Assembly: GCA_031273735.1 (NCBI GenBank)
Contig: JAISRI010000087.1
Location: 1-12,670, forward strand
DNA length: 12,670 nucleotides
Reading direction: 5' to 3'
Source of the DNA: Helicobacteraceae bacterium
GTDB lineage: Bacteria; Campylobacterota; Campylobacteria; Campylobacterales; SZUA-545
Shown: piece after piece, positions 5,448 through 12,653 of the stretch
How the letters are laid out: every line of letters begins with the position of its first letter
How positions within the stretch are numbered: position 1 is the stretch's first letter
Program-made: the position numbers and the translations under genes
Notes under the pieces: generated by a model
The model's database searches: none
What the model was told of the DNA's origin: nothing
Seen by the model: the letters and a program-made list of their open reading frames with translations, nothing else

Positions 5448-8196
5448 TTTTCGCCTCTTTCAACGCTTCTTTACAACGATCGCACGGCTCGTCTTGCGCC
5501 GCAGAGATATATTTCCAGCAACGCGGGCATTTATGCAACCCGCTTTTAACGATCGCGGCGCTTTCGATCGCGCCGATCGCGTTAGCCTCTTTCAAGCCGC
5601 CAATTTTAACCCAAGAGACGTTTAACCAATCGGTTACGTCTTCTAACGGCGCTTCAAGCTTAAAATCGGCTTCAATCAAAACGCCAAGCTCTAAGGTGTT
5701 CTTGATTGCGCCCTCTTTTTTCAATGCGTCGATTAACGCGAAAAATCGCTCGCGTAGCGCTAAAAGCGGCGCGAAATCCAACTTTTGATTGCCTCCGATC
5801 GGCGGAATATCTTTATGCGTCAGATCAAAAATGGTTTCGCCCTCGTCTTTTAATATCTTCGGGGCAAACTCGACGATCTCGTCGGCAGTATAGGTCAAAA
5901 CGGGCGCGATTAGCGTCAGAAGCGTCCGCGCAATATAAAAAAGCGTCGTCTGAGCGCAACGGCGGCGGGACGAATGAAGCGGATCGCAATAGATTCGATC
6001 TTTGATCATATCCAAATAAACGCCGCTTAGACGAACGACGACAAAGCTATGAATCGTGTGAAAAGCCTTTGCGAAGTCGTATACCTTACACGCGCTTAAC
6101 GCCTCGTCGCACGCGCTTTTTGCGAGGCTAAGAATCCAACGATCGACCGCGCCTAGCTTTTCGATCGGCGTTAAGGTTTGCAAATCCTCGATATTGGCGA
6201 GCATAAAACGGAAGGTGTTGCGCAATTTTTTATACTGATCGGCGACCTGATTTAGGATATTTTGGCTGATCTTGACCTCCGCGCTATAATCGCTAGTCGC
6301 TGCCCATAACCGCAAAATCTCGCTTCCCATCTTGCGAACGACGTCGTTTGGATCGACCCCGTTGCCTTTGGATTTACTCATCTTTTCGCCCTTCTCGTCG
6401 ACGGTAAATCCGTGCGTGAGTATGGTTTTGTAGGGCGTTTCGCCGCGAGAGGCGCAAGAAACCAAAAGCGAGCTTTGAAACCAGCCGCGATGCTGATCGC
6501 TTCCTTCTAAATACATATCCGCAGGCGCCGATCCCGCGTCGTAATCGCCGCTTCGCAAAACCGCCGATTGCGTCGAGCCGCTATCGAACCAAACGTCGAG
6601 AATATCGATCGTCTTTTCGTAGTCGGCTGGATTGTAGCCTTCGATTAAAAAATCGGCGATCGAGCGCGTAACCCAGCTATCGCACCCCTCTTTTTCAAAG
6701 ATCGCGGCGGTTTTGTCCAAAACGCGACTATCAAGCAAGATTTCGCCGCTTGCCTTATCGCGCAAGAAGGCGATCGGCACGCCCCAATCGCGCTGACGCG
6801 AAACGCACCAATCGGGGCGCGTTTCGATCATCGTTTTTAGGCGGTTGCGTCCGCTTTCGGGATAAAACTTTACGCTTTCGATCGCCTCCAGCGCGACCTC
6901 GCGCAACGTTCTGCCGTTTAGATACGGCTTGTCCATAGCGATAAACCACTGCCTTGTGGCGCGATAGATAACGGGCGTGTGCGTTCGCCAGCAGTGCGGA
7001 TAGCTATGGCGTATCTTGCTCTTTTTTAGGATCGCCGCGCCTAATTTTTCGATAATAATCTCGTTGGCTTTGAAAACGTGCGTTCCGACAAAACTTTGCG
7101 GATCGGGCAGTAGATTTTCGCTTACGACGCTCTGATCAAAACAGCCTTTTTCATCGACGGGCGCGAGAATCGCTAGATTGTAAAGTAAACCTACGCGATA
7201 ATCCTCTTCGCCGTGTCCGGGCGCGGTATGCACAAGTCCCGTTCCGTCTTTCATACTAACGTGATCGCCTAGTATCAGAAGGCTTTTGCGGTTATTCAAC
7301 GGGTTGATCGCCTCTAAACGCTCGAAAACCGCGCCTGAAAACTCCTTAACAATCGCGCCTTGTATTACCTCTTGGGCGATCAGATCGTCGTAGCGATCTT
7401 TGGCGACGATAAAGCCGTCGTCGGTTAAAACGTAGGCTGCGCTCGCGCTAAGGGCGATCGCTACGTTTGCGGGCAACGTCCAAGGCGTGGTCGTCCAAAT
7501 AATAGCTTTGGCTCTTTGAACGCCTAATTTAGCGGCGCTTTGGCTAGTCAAAGAAAAAGCGACGTAGATCGAATCGCTCTGCTTGTCCTGATACTCCACT
7601 TCGGCTTCGGCAAGCGCCGATTGCGCCGCCCACGACCAATAGACGGGTTTTTTACGCTCGACGAGCAAACCCGCTTTGGCGACGCGCGTTAGCTCTTTGT
7701 AGATTTCGGCTTCAAACTTGAAATCCATAGTGATATAGGGCTTTTTCCAATCGGCGATCGCGCCCAAACTCATAAAGCCCTCTTTTTGGATTTGCGCGTA
7801 TTTTGCGGCGTGTTCCCTACACAGACGACGTATCTCGGCTTTGCTCGTTTGGCTTTTTTTGTCTTTGCCAAGCGCGGTTTCCACCTGCTGTTCGATCGGT
7901 AGTCCGTGGCAGTCCCAACCGGGCGTAAAGCGCGTATCGTAACCCTGAAAATAGTAAAACTTAACGACCGCGTCTTTTAGGATTTTGTTAAGCGCGTGTC
8001 CGATATGAATCGCGCCGTTGGCGTAGGGAGGGCCGTCGTGTAAAGTCCATTTTGGCGCGCCTTTGCGCTTTTTTTTCATCTTTTCATAGACGTCGCTATC
8101 AATCCAACGCTTATATCGTTGCGGCTCGTTTTGCGCCAAATCGGCGCGCATAGCGAACTTTGTTTGCGGTAAAAAAAGGGTTTCTTTATAGTCCAT
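5440..8196 (-). CDS. ileS: Isoleucyl-tRNA synthetase
   Basis: Class I aminoacyl-tRNA synthetase of 918 residues that charges tRNA-Ile and hydrolyses mischarged Val. The start chosen is ATG 8196-8194 (MDYKETL, which matches the usual N-terminus of the family). AGAGG lies eight bases before it, while an ATG two codons upstream would be only two bases from that site. HIGH is at 64-67. The editing domain carries TTTPWTLPAN (235-244) and GTGLVHTAPGHGEEDY (318-333). WCVSRQRDWGVP (463-474), GSDQHRGWFQSS (565-576) and KMSKS (605-609) complete the active site. The C-terminal zinc module CPRC...CDRC (C890, C893, C905, C908) marks the bacterial type 1 enzyme. Length and motifs are complete. The gene overlaps the SDR gene upstream by 11 bases and is last but one of its operon. 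It is a housekeeping gene with no sign of a T-box. Confidence 0.99.
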   Translation of the reverse strand: MDYKETLFLPQTKFAMRADLAQNEPQRYKRWIDSDVYEKMKKKRKGAPKWTLHDGPPYANGAIHIGHALNKILKDAVVKFYYFQGYDTRFTPGWDCHGLPIEQQVETALGKDKKSQTSKAEIRRLCREHAAKYAQIQKEGFMSLGAIADWKKPYITMDFKFEAEIYKELTRVAKAGLLVERKKPVYWSWAAQSALAEAEVEYQDKQSDSIYVAFSLTSQSAAKLGVQRAKAIIWTTTPWTLPANVAIALSASAAYVLTDDGFIVAKDRYDDLIAQEVIQGAIVKEFSGAVFERLEAINPLNNRKSLLILGDHVSMKDGTGLVHTAPGHGEEDYRVGLLYNLAILAPVDEKGCFDQSVVSENLLPDPQSFVGTHVFKANEIIIEKLGAAILKKSKIRHSYPHCWRTHTPVIYRATRQWFIAMDKPYLNGRTLREVALEAIESVKFYPESGRNRLKTMIETRPDWCVSRQRDWGVPIAFLRDKASGEILLDSRVLDKTAAIFEKEGCDSWVTRSIADFLIEGYNPADYEKTIDILDVWFDSGSTQSAVLRSGDYDAGSAPADMYLEGSDQHRGWFQSSLLVSCASRGETPYKTILTHGFTVDEKGEKMSKSKGNGVDPNDVVRKMGSEILRLWAATSDYSAEVKISQNILNQVADQYKKLRNTFRFMLANIEDLQTLTPIEKLGAVDRWILSLAKSACDEALSACKVYDFAKAFHTIHSFVVVRLSGVYLDMIKDRIYCDPLHSSRRRCAQTTLFYIARTLLTLIAPVLTYTADEIVEFAPKILKDEGETIFDLTHKDIPPIGGNQKLDFAPLLALRERFFALIDALKKEGAIKNTLELGVLIEADFKLEAPLEDVTDWLNVSWVKIGGLKEANAIGAIESAAIVKSGLHKCPRCWKYISAAQDEPCDRCKEALKEAKNV

Positions 8197-9043
8197 AACC
8201 ATAACCTCTGCGTTTATAGGAAAATTGCGGTTCTACAAGCGGCTCGCGCGATCGGTTTAGGCTATCGTCCGTATTCACCCAATCAAGCAAAAGCCGCAAA
8301 TGACGCGGCGGCGATCCGGCGTTTTTAAGATTAAGAAACGATCGCCTCGCCATCGCCATCGGGACGCTTAAAAATCGCGGTCTGCCAAACCTTGCGCGGC
8401 GCGTCAAAATCTCCTCGAAACCCATCATATCGGGGCCGCAAAGCGCATAGGTATTATTCCAACACTCGTCGTTTTTAAGCGCGTAGCCCACGTTTGATAC
8501 GACGTCAAAAATATGAATAGGCGCTATTCGCGCGTCGTCCCTCCAAAACTTAAAAAGAGCCGTTTTTGCCAATAAACTATCGATCAGGTAATCAAGCGGG
8601 CTGTTTTCGCCAAAAATGATCGTCGGCTTGAAGATAATATATTGCAAACCGCTACTCTTCACAAGTCCCTCTACGACAAACTTAGCCTGTTGATAATCGT
8701 TTTCTACCGTGTTGATATGATTGACCGAAAAATGAATAAACTTTTTAACGCCAAAATCTTCGGCGTATTCGATCAGATGCCGCGCAGACGCGACATAGGC
8801 GCGTTTCATTCGTTCGCCGCTTTCAAAGTTATCGGGGTGGCACTCCACGCAGTTGATAATCATATCGATTGGTCTATCGAAACGCAGAAAGTTTAGCGAT
8901 CTTTCTAAATCTACCAGAGCGTTATTAACGGCAAACTCCGAGCTTCGCGTTTTGGATACGTTGATAAAGTCGTGTTCCGCGCAGAAGCGTTGCGTAATTC
9001 CGCGCCCCACATATCCGCCGCCGCCCGCAATTAAAATTAACAT
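8186..9043 (-). CDS. NAD(P)-binding atypical short-chain dehydrogenase (NDUFA9/NAD-epimerase-like)
   Basis: 285 residues. The Rossmann motif GGGGYVGRG is at 7-15 (G7, G10, G13). The Y117-xxx-K121 pair occurs in the expected place, after FIHFSVNHI (102-110). FKPTIIFGENSP (138-149) and PIHIFDVV (175-182) correspond to the RP..vfGp and vhv.Dva blocks of atypical SDRs of the NDUFA9 / COG0702 kind. The C-terminal part (about 210-285) carries no motif I can name. The substrate is unknown. In this subgroup many members act in quinone, lipid or respiratory-complex assembly. AAGGTGA lies nine bases before ATG 9043-9041. One base separates it from the stop of ppk2, and its 3' end runs 11 bases into ileS, so the three genes are cotranscribed. 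Confidence 0.85.
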   Translation of the reverse strand: MLILIAGGGGYVGRGITQRFCAEHDFINVSKTRSSEFAVNNALVDLERSLNFLRFDRPIDMIINCVECHPDNFESGERMKRAYVASARHLIEYAEDFGVKKFIHFSVNHINTVENDYQQAKFVVEGLVKSSGLQYIIFKPTIIFGENSPLDYLIDSLLAKTALFKFWRDDARIAPIHIFDVVSNVGYALKNDECWNNTYALCGPDMMGFEEILTRRARFGRPRFLSVPMAMARRSFLNLKNAGSPPRHLRLLLDWVNTDDSLNRSREPLVEPQFSYKRRGYGYGL

Positions 9044-9044
9044 A

Positions 9045-9815
9045 TTAAAATTTCACCTTTGGCGCGTAACTTTGCGCGATCGTCTTTTCGCAGGCGCGCA
9101 AAAGTTTTTGATCGCCGCCTTTATAGTCGATCGCCGTTAACATAGTAGCTAAAACGCCTAATCGCGCCTCTTTCTTATCGTCCGCGCCAACGATAAACCA
9201 AGGCGCGTAGGGCGTATGCGTTCTTGAAAGCGTTTCCTCTTGGGCTTTGGCGTATTCGTCGTATTGTCTATATTTTTTTAACGCCGCCTCGTTCAACCAG
9301 AGCCGCTCAAAAGGATCGCTCTTTTGCTTTTCGATCCTAGCGTTTAACTCCTCTTTGCCGACCTTTAGAAAAAACTTCAAAATGATAAATCCCTCCTCGA
9401 TCAAAGTCTGTTCAAATAGAGGAATCTGATGAATACGCCTTTCGTATTCGTCGTTTAACGCGCCGTACCAGCCGCGATCAAATATCGCTATCTCCCCTTT
9501 GCGCGGCGCCTTAGAGGCAAATTGCGCCAAAAACCACTTGCCGTTAGAGGCGCGCTCTTTTTGCCATACGACGCTACAGATTGACGTATCCAACCGTTCG
9601 CTTAAACTTCTAATCGTCTTGTTTTTGCCCGAAAGCTCTCCGCCTTCTACGATCGCGATCAGACGGCTTTTGCTCTCGTAGATATGTTTTTGGAGTTTCG
9701 CAAGCTCCGTTTGTAAAGCGAGCAAGCGATCTTTGTAGCGCTCGGCTTTTTTGTTAGATCGCGTCGCCCGTTCGTTTTCGTTTGTTTTGGCGACGGCTTT
9801 AGAGTTTCTGGGCAT
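9045..9815 (-). CDS. ppk2: Polyphosphate kinase 2 family protein
   Basis: 256 residues, the size of a single-domain PPK2. These enzymes move phosphate between polyphosphate and nucleotides (GDP/ADP or AMP, depending on class). The core starts near residue 25. The P-loop region is VEGGELSGKNKT (56-67), Walker B is IFDRGWYGAL (111-120), and the lid region runs from about 160 with DPFERLWL (167-174), YDEYAKAQEETLSRT (185-199), HTPYAPWFIVGADDKKEARL (200-219). The last block is close to the PPK2 hallmark in which APW and DDK.RAR recur. The usual P-loop is EG.DA.GKGGT. Here Asp is Glu (E60) and Gly is Asn (N65), so the class and even activity are uncertain. The start ATG 9815-9813 with AAGG about seven bases upstream is preferred. 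Further upstream starts would run into the divergent cinA gene. A candidate -10, TATCAT, is at 9855-9850 on the minus strand. It heads the ppk2-SDR-ileS operon. Confidence 0.9.
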   Translation of the reverse strand: MPRNSKAVAKTNENERATRSNKKAERYKDRLLALQTELAKLQKHIYESKSRLIAIVEGGELSGKNKTIRSLSERLDTSICSVVWQKERASNGKWFLAQFASKAPRKGEIAIFDRGWYGALNDEYERRIHQIPLFEQTLIEEGFIILKFFLKVGKEELNARIEKQKSDPFERLWLNEAALKKYRQYDEYAKAQEETLSRTHTPYAPWFIVGADDKKEARLGVLATMLTAIDYKGGDQKLLRACEKTIAQSYAPKVKF

Positions 9816-9849
9816 TTTATACCTTAAAGTAATTGTCGATTTATTGGTT

Positions 9850-10533
9850 ATGATAGAGAAAAACCGCTTAGTTCGCATAAACCTTCTTGGGTTTGATCCG
9901 CTGTCCGCTTTAGAGCTTACAAAAAAGGCGGCGGATAATTTTGGCGCGAGCGCCATCGCGAAAACGCATATTGGCGGTTGGAGCGTCTTGGAATGCGAAG
10001 AAAGCGGCAACGCGAAAGCCTTTGCGCGCGAGGTTTGCGAAACTCTCTTCCCCAAAGCGTTTATGGGCGATCCGTTCGCTTACGCGGCGGCGCGGCTAAA
10101 AGAGCGAAGACAAAAGGTAACCTTTGCCGAAAGTTGCACGGGCGGTTTGCTAGCGGCATATATGACCGCCGTCGCGGGCGCTTCGCAGGTTTTCGACGGA
10201 TCGCTTGTCGCCTACTCTAATCGCCTTAAAGTTTCTTGGCTAGGCGTTAGCGAAAGGCTGCTTGAAACGTATGGGGCGGTTAGCGCCGAATGCGTCGAAC
10301 AGATGGCGCTGGGCGCGATAGGACGAACCGACGCAAACTACGCGCTCTCCGTTAGCGGCGTGGCGGGACCGGGCGGAGGTTCGGAGCAGAAACCCGTAGG
10401 GACGGTTTTTATCGGATACGCCTCTAGCGACGGCGCGACTTTCGCCGAAAAACTTTTTTTAACGGGCGCTCGCGCGCAGATCCAAAAACAGAGCGTTTTT
10501 CAAGCCCTCCGCCTCCTCCTAAACCGCCTTTAG
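9850..10533 (+). CDS. CinA C-terminal domain protein (PncC-type nicotinamide mononucleotide deamidase)
   Basis: 227 residues from ATG 9850. The CinA C-terminal domain fills about 75-227. It has TFAESCTGGLLAA (91-103), FDGSLVAYSNRLKVSWLGV (115-133), YGAVS (141-145), SVSGVAGPGGGSEQ (167-180) and KPVGTVFIGY (181-190), all family hallmarks. Known members turn NMN into nicotinate mononucleotide plus ammonia, recycling pyridine nucleotides. The MoaB-like N-terminal domain of full-length CinA is absent. In its place residues 1-75 hold a short, unrecognised segment (RINLLGFDPLSALELTKK, then a part with IGGWSVLE). The ATG is only 34 bases from the start of the divergent ppk2 gene. No good Shine-Dalgarno is visible, so translation may be leaderless or weak. 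An earlier in-frame TTG would overlap ppk2 and is unlikely. Confidence 0.88.
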   Translation: MIEKNRLVRINLLGFDPLSALELTKKAADNFGASAIAKTHIGGWSVLECEESGNAKAFAREVCETLFPKAFMGDPFAYAAARLKERRQKVTFAESCTGGLLAAYMTAVAGASQVFDGSLVAYSNRLKVSWLGVSERLLETYGAVSAECVEQMALGAIGRTDANYALSVSGVAGPGGGSEQKPVGTVFIGYASSDGATFAEKLFLTGARAQIQKQSVFQALRLLLNRL

Positions 10534-10659
10534 CAACTCAAAATCCCCCCGCGCCTTTTGGCATTCCCGCTTCCTTCTCGGTCATTCCCGCGGGCGGCGC
10601 GGCGCGGTAGCCTCAAAGGGGCGTTACCGCGAAGCAAACGCTCGCAATGCCATCTCTTT

Positions 10660-10724
10660 GTCATTCCCGCGCGGAACGATAGCGCGTATCCGCGCGTTCA
10701 TCGCGGAGGAAGGCGGGAATCCAA
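10660..10724 (-). repeat. 65-base dispersed inverted element, left copy
   Basis: Reads GTCATTCCCGCGCGGA at its left end and AGGCGGGAATCCAA at its right end. The ends are imperfect inverted repeats (CATTCCCGC / GCGGGAAT). A 65-base relative in the other orientation is at 12373-12437. Bases 10698-10724 are the exact reverse complement of 12496-12522 (27 bases). Such elements are probably a family of short genomic intergenic repeats (REP- or MITE-like). Confidence 0.75.
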
Positions 10725-10778
10725 CATACGGCGTAGCCGCGCGTATTTAAAACCTATGAACGATCGAGCGATCAGCGC

Positions 10779-10804
10779 TTCGCGCTATTTAAGCATAGCG
10801 CGAA
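10779..10804. repeat. Perfect 10-bp hairpin
   Basis: TTCGCGCTAT (10779-10788) and ATAGCGCGAA (10795-10804) are perfect complements around a six-base loop TTAAGC. The right arm continues TGAC, echoing the GCGGGAATGAC end of the dispersed elements, so it may be a worn copy end. No T-run follows on either strand. Confidence 0.7.
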
Positions 10805-10875
10805 TGACTGGTATAGAGACGGAAAACAACGAGAGCGATTTGGCGGGGAGTATCGGCATATCTGATTGCGAGGGC

Positions 10876-12006
10876 GTCTCAATCCCCTAAAAATCGGGTC
10901 TAAGCGTAACAAGCACGCGGCTTGGTGAAGGAGAGCGTCCGTTTGTCTCAATCCCCTAAAAATCGGGTCTAAGCGTAACTTCGCCAGTCAAGGAAGATGG
11001 GACTCTCCTCAACGTCTCAATCCCCTAAAAATCGGGTCTATGCGTAACCTTGGATAGAGGAATGGAGGAATACATTGAAGTATTGTCTCAATCCCCTAAA
11101 AATCGGGTCTATGCGTAACTCGCTTCCGATCTGAATCTTCGGACGAAAGACGGGTCTCAATCCCCTAAAAATCGGGTCTATGCGTAACACCGTCGTAGGC
11201 TCGTTGGATAACGAGGAGAGTCTCAATCCCCTAAAAATCGGGTCTATGCGTAACTCTATATCAAAAATCAAAGAATACCTCTAAAGTCTCAATCCCCTAA
11301 AAATCGGGTCTATGCGTAACGGCGCGACGCTGTATTTTGCCGCCATAGACGGGGTCTCAATCCCCTAAAAATCGGGTCTATGCGTAACCGCTAAGCGCGT
11401 CGTAGAGGATAAGTTTTGGGTGTCTCAATCCCCTAAAAATCGGGTCTATGCGTAACCAAACGGCAAGCCGATTAAATTGCTTTGGGCTGTCTCAATCCCC
11501 TAAAAATCGGGTCTATGCGTAACGCGATTATATCCTAAACGGATACTCGAAAATGTCTCAATCCCCTAAAAATCGGGTCTATGCGTAACCGAGCTATATA
11601 TTTTTGTTTGTGATGATTTATTGTCTCAATCCCCTAAAAATCGGGTCTATGCGTAACTTCTTTACGCCGAGATTGCGTAGAGGGGAGCTTTGTCTCAATC
11701 CCCTAAAAATCGGGTCTATGCGTAACTCATTAGCGACGAGGAATACAAAAAATCGCTATTAGTCTCAATCCCCTAAAAATCGGGTCTATGCGTAACCCAA
11801 TAGAGTTCTTTGTCCCTATGACCGTTCACGGTCTCAATCCCCTAAAAATCGGGTCTATGCGTAACCTCAAGAGCTGGCAGTTAAAAACGGGTATAAGGGT
11901 CTCAATCCCCTAAAAATCGGGTCTATGCGTAACCTCCCAAGATAGAGGGCTACTCGCTCATATGGGCGTGCGTCTCAATCCCCTAAAAATCGGGTCTATG
12001 CGTAAC
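10876..12006 (-). CRISPR. CRISPR array, 17 repeats of 35 bases and 16 spacers
   Basis: Repeats start at 10876, 10945, 11014, 11085, 11154, 11220, 11286, 11354, 11422, 11489, 11555, 11623, 11692, 11762, 11831, 11899 and 11972. On the minus strand the repeat begins GTTACGCATAGACCC and ends AGGGGATTGAGAC. Spacer lengths from left to right are 34, 34, 36, 34, 31, 31, 33, 33, 32, 31, 33, 34, 35, 34, 33 and 38. All repeats are identical except the two leftmost, which carry A instead of T at base 28 (plus-strand reading). Orientation: the ATTGAGAC end is the usual 3' end (crRNA 5' handle) of type I/III repeats, the variant repeats mark the old end on the left, and the AT-rich leader is on the right. 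The array is therefore read on the minus strand. Variable spacer length and the repeat type favour class 1 (I or III). No cas gene is in the window. Confidence 0.99.
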
Positions 12007-12035
12007 CGCAAACAAACGTTTCGTTACAAGGCGAA

Positions 12036-12041
12036 ATCATA
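12036..12041 (-). promoter_or_regulatory. Candidate -10 box of the CRISPR leader promoter
   Basis: On the minus strand TTTGCTATGATTTC holds TATGAT (12041-12036), preceded by the T-rich stretch TTTAAGGTTTTATTTGC. Transcription would begin near 12029, about 23 bases before the first repeat, a typical distance. There is no -35 match, as usual in this group. Confidence 0.55.
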
Positions 12042-12076
12042 GCAAATAAAACCTTAAACGATCTGTATTGGTTGGA

Positions 12077-12114
12077 AAGTTTATAGAAACGATACTTTGT
12101 AGCGTTTCAAACTT
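12077..12114. promoter_or_regulatory. 38-base imperfect palindrome in the leader
   Basis: Arms read AAGTTT-ata-GAAACG-a-TAC on the left and GTA-g-CGTTTC-AAACTT on the right around a three-base loop TTT (12096-12098). That is 15 paired positions with one A/G mismatch and a three-base bulge. It lies 36 bases upstream of the candidate array -10 box, where a regulator or a spacer-acquisition factor could bind. Confidence 0.6.
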
Positions 12115-12135
12115 AAAGAAAACTTTGACATTATG

Positions 12136-12164
12136 AAAAAGGCTTGCAAAGACCAACAAAGCCT
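12136..12164 (-). terminator. Minus-strand intrinsic terminator upstream of the array promoter
   Basis: On the minus strand AGGCTT (12164-12159) pairs with AAGCCT (12145-12140) around a 13-base loop, followed by TTTTT (overlapping the end of the stem, 12140-12136). It would stop transcription coming from the right before it reaches the array, so the array must use a promoter inside the 130 bases next to it. Confidence 0.55.
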
Positions 12165-12372
12165 CTATTTTCGTTAAAACGCGAAAAGCTTCATATCTGT
12201 CAACTTTTAACTAATTTTTTTAATTAAGGATTGTAAAATAATTCTTTTATGATCGAAGTTAAACAGGTATTTTGAAGCTCTGATTTATAAGTCGATAAAC
12301 GCCGTTATTTCCGCGATTATGTAGATTTGTTGGTAAATGCGTAAGATTTTTTGAATAAGTCGGATTTATGGT

Positions 12373-12437
12373 TTGGATTCTCGCTTTCCTTCGCGGCTGA
12401 CGGCTGGGGACAGCCTGCCGCTCCGCGCGGGAATGAC
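12373..12437 (+). repeat. 65-base dispersed inverted element, right copy 1
   Basis: Begins TTGGATTCTCGC and ends CCGCGCGGGAATGAC. It is the same length as the element at 10660-10724 but in the opposite orientation, with similar ends and a diverged middle. It contains CTGACGGCTGGGGACA (12397-12412), which recurs exactly at 12612-12627. Confidence 0.75.
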
Positions 12438-12495
12438 TGCATTTGCTGGTTTTGTTTTGTTAAAGACGGGTTTAGAAATGCGTTGGGTTTCTAGT

Positions 12496-12653
12496 TTGGA
12501 TTCCCGCCTTCCTCCGCGATGAGGCGCGAAACAGCGCCGAACCCGCTCCATAACAATGCCTCGCGAAAGTAGCGAGACGCTAAGGAACGGAGGAGCGCAA
12601 GGCGCGGAGGACTGACGGCTGGGGACAACCTATCGCTCCGTCGCGGGAATGGC
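12496..12653 (+). repeat. Long composite dispersed element, right copy 2 (158 bases)
   Basis: Begins TTGGATTCCCGCCTTCC and ends TCGCGGGAATG, so it carries the same ends as the 65-base elements. Between them lies an extra stretch (12511-12610) made of nested inverted repeats: CCTCCGCG/CGCGGAGG, GCGCC/GGCGC, CGCTCC/GGAGCG and CTCGC/GCGAG. Its right part repeats the CTGACGGCTGGGGACA stretch of the previous copy. The open frame on the minus strand through this region is a by-product of the repeats. Confidence 0.7.

Larger units (their letters stand above)
10534..10875. other. Intergenic region with dispersed GC-rich inverted elements, distal to the CRISPR array
   Basis: No convincing gene. It contains several copies of the tract GTCATTCCCGCG (10581-10592 and 10660-10671). 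A hairpin CGCGGTA/TACCGCG lies at 10603-10631, with a complete 65-base element at 10660-10724 and a perfect 10-bp hairpin at 10779-10804. The open frame that crosses it has no domain, no ribosome site and runs into the array. Confidence 0.7.
12007..12369. other. CRISPR leader and AT-rich intergenic region
   Basis: Markedly richer in A and T than the coding part of the window, with no open frame worth calling. The first 130 bases next to the array contain the likely array promoter, a large palindrome and a terminator (listed separately). From about 12180 to 12369 I see only AT-rich sequence, including the run CTAATTTTTTTAATTAAGG near 12211, with no gene, tRNA or array piece. Confidence 0.7.

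Noticed and set aside
9816..10055. N-terminal extension of ppk2 by 80 codons
   Set aside because: It would overlap the divergent cinA gene. The residues show no PPK2 similarity, and ATG 9815 has a ribosome site.
10821..10875. A further degenerate repeat left of the first CRISPR repeat
   Set aside because: No stretch resembling the 35-base repeat can be aligned here.
10558..10890. Plus-strand open frame of 110 codons before the array
   Set aside because: It consists of dispersed repeats, has no ribosome site or domain and runs into the first CRISPR repeat.
11038..11271. Minus-strand open frame with three LRIDPIFRGLR units
   Set aside because: It is the CRISPR repeat read as codons. The repeated peptide comes from the repeats, not from a protein.
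12198..12203. TTGACA-like -35 box on the minus strand as start of the array promoter
   Set aside because: No good -10 follows at 17 bases, and a terminator-like stem lies between it and the array.
12007..12370. tracrRNA or type II locus next to the array
   Set aside because: I found no anti-repeat sequence in the flank. Spacer lengths of 31-38 and the ATTGAGAC repeat end fit class 1 systems.
12366..12551. Minus-strand frame at the right edge
   Set aside because: It lies wholly within the dispersed inverted elements and shows no protein features.
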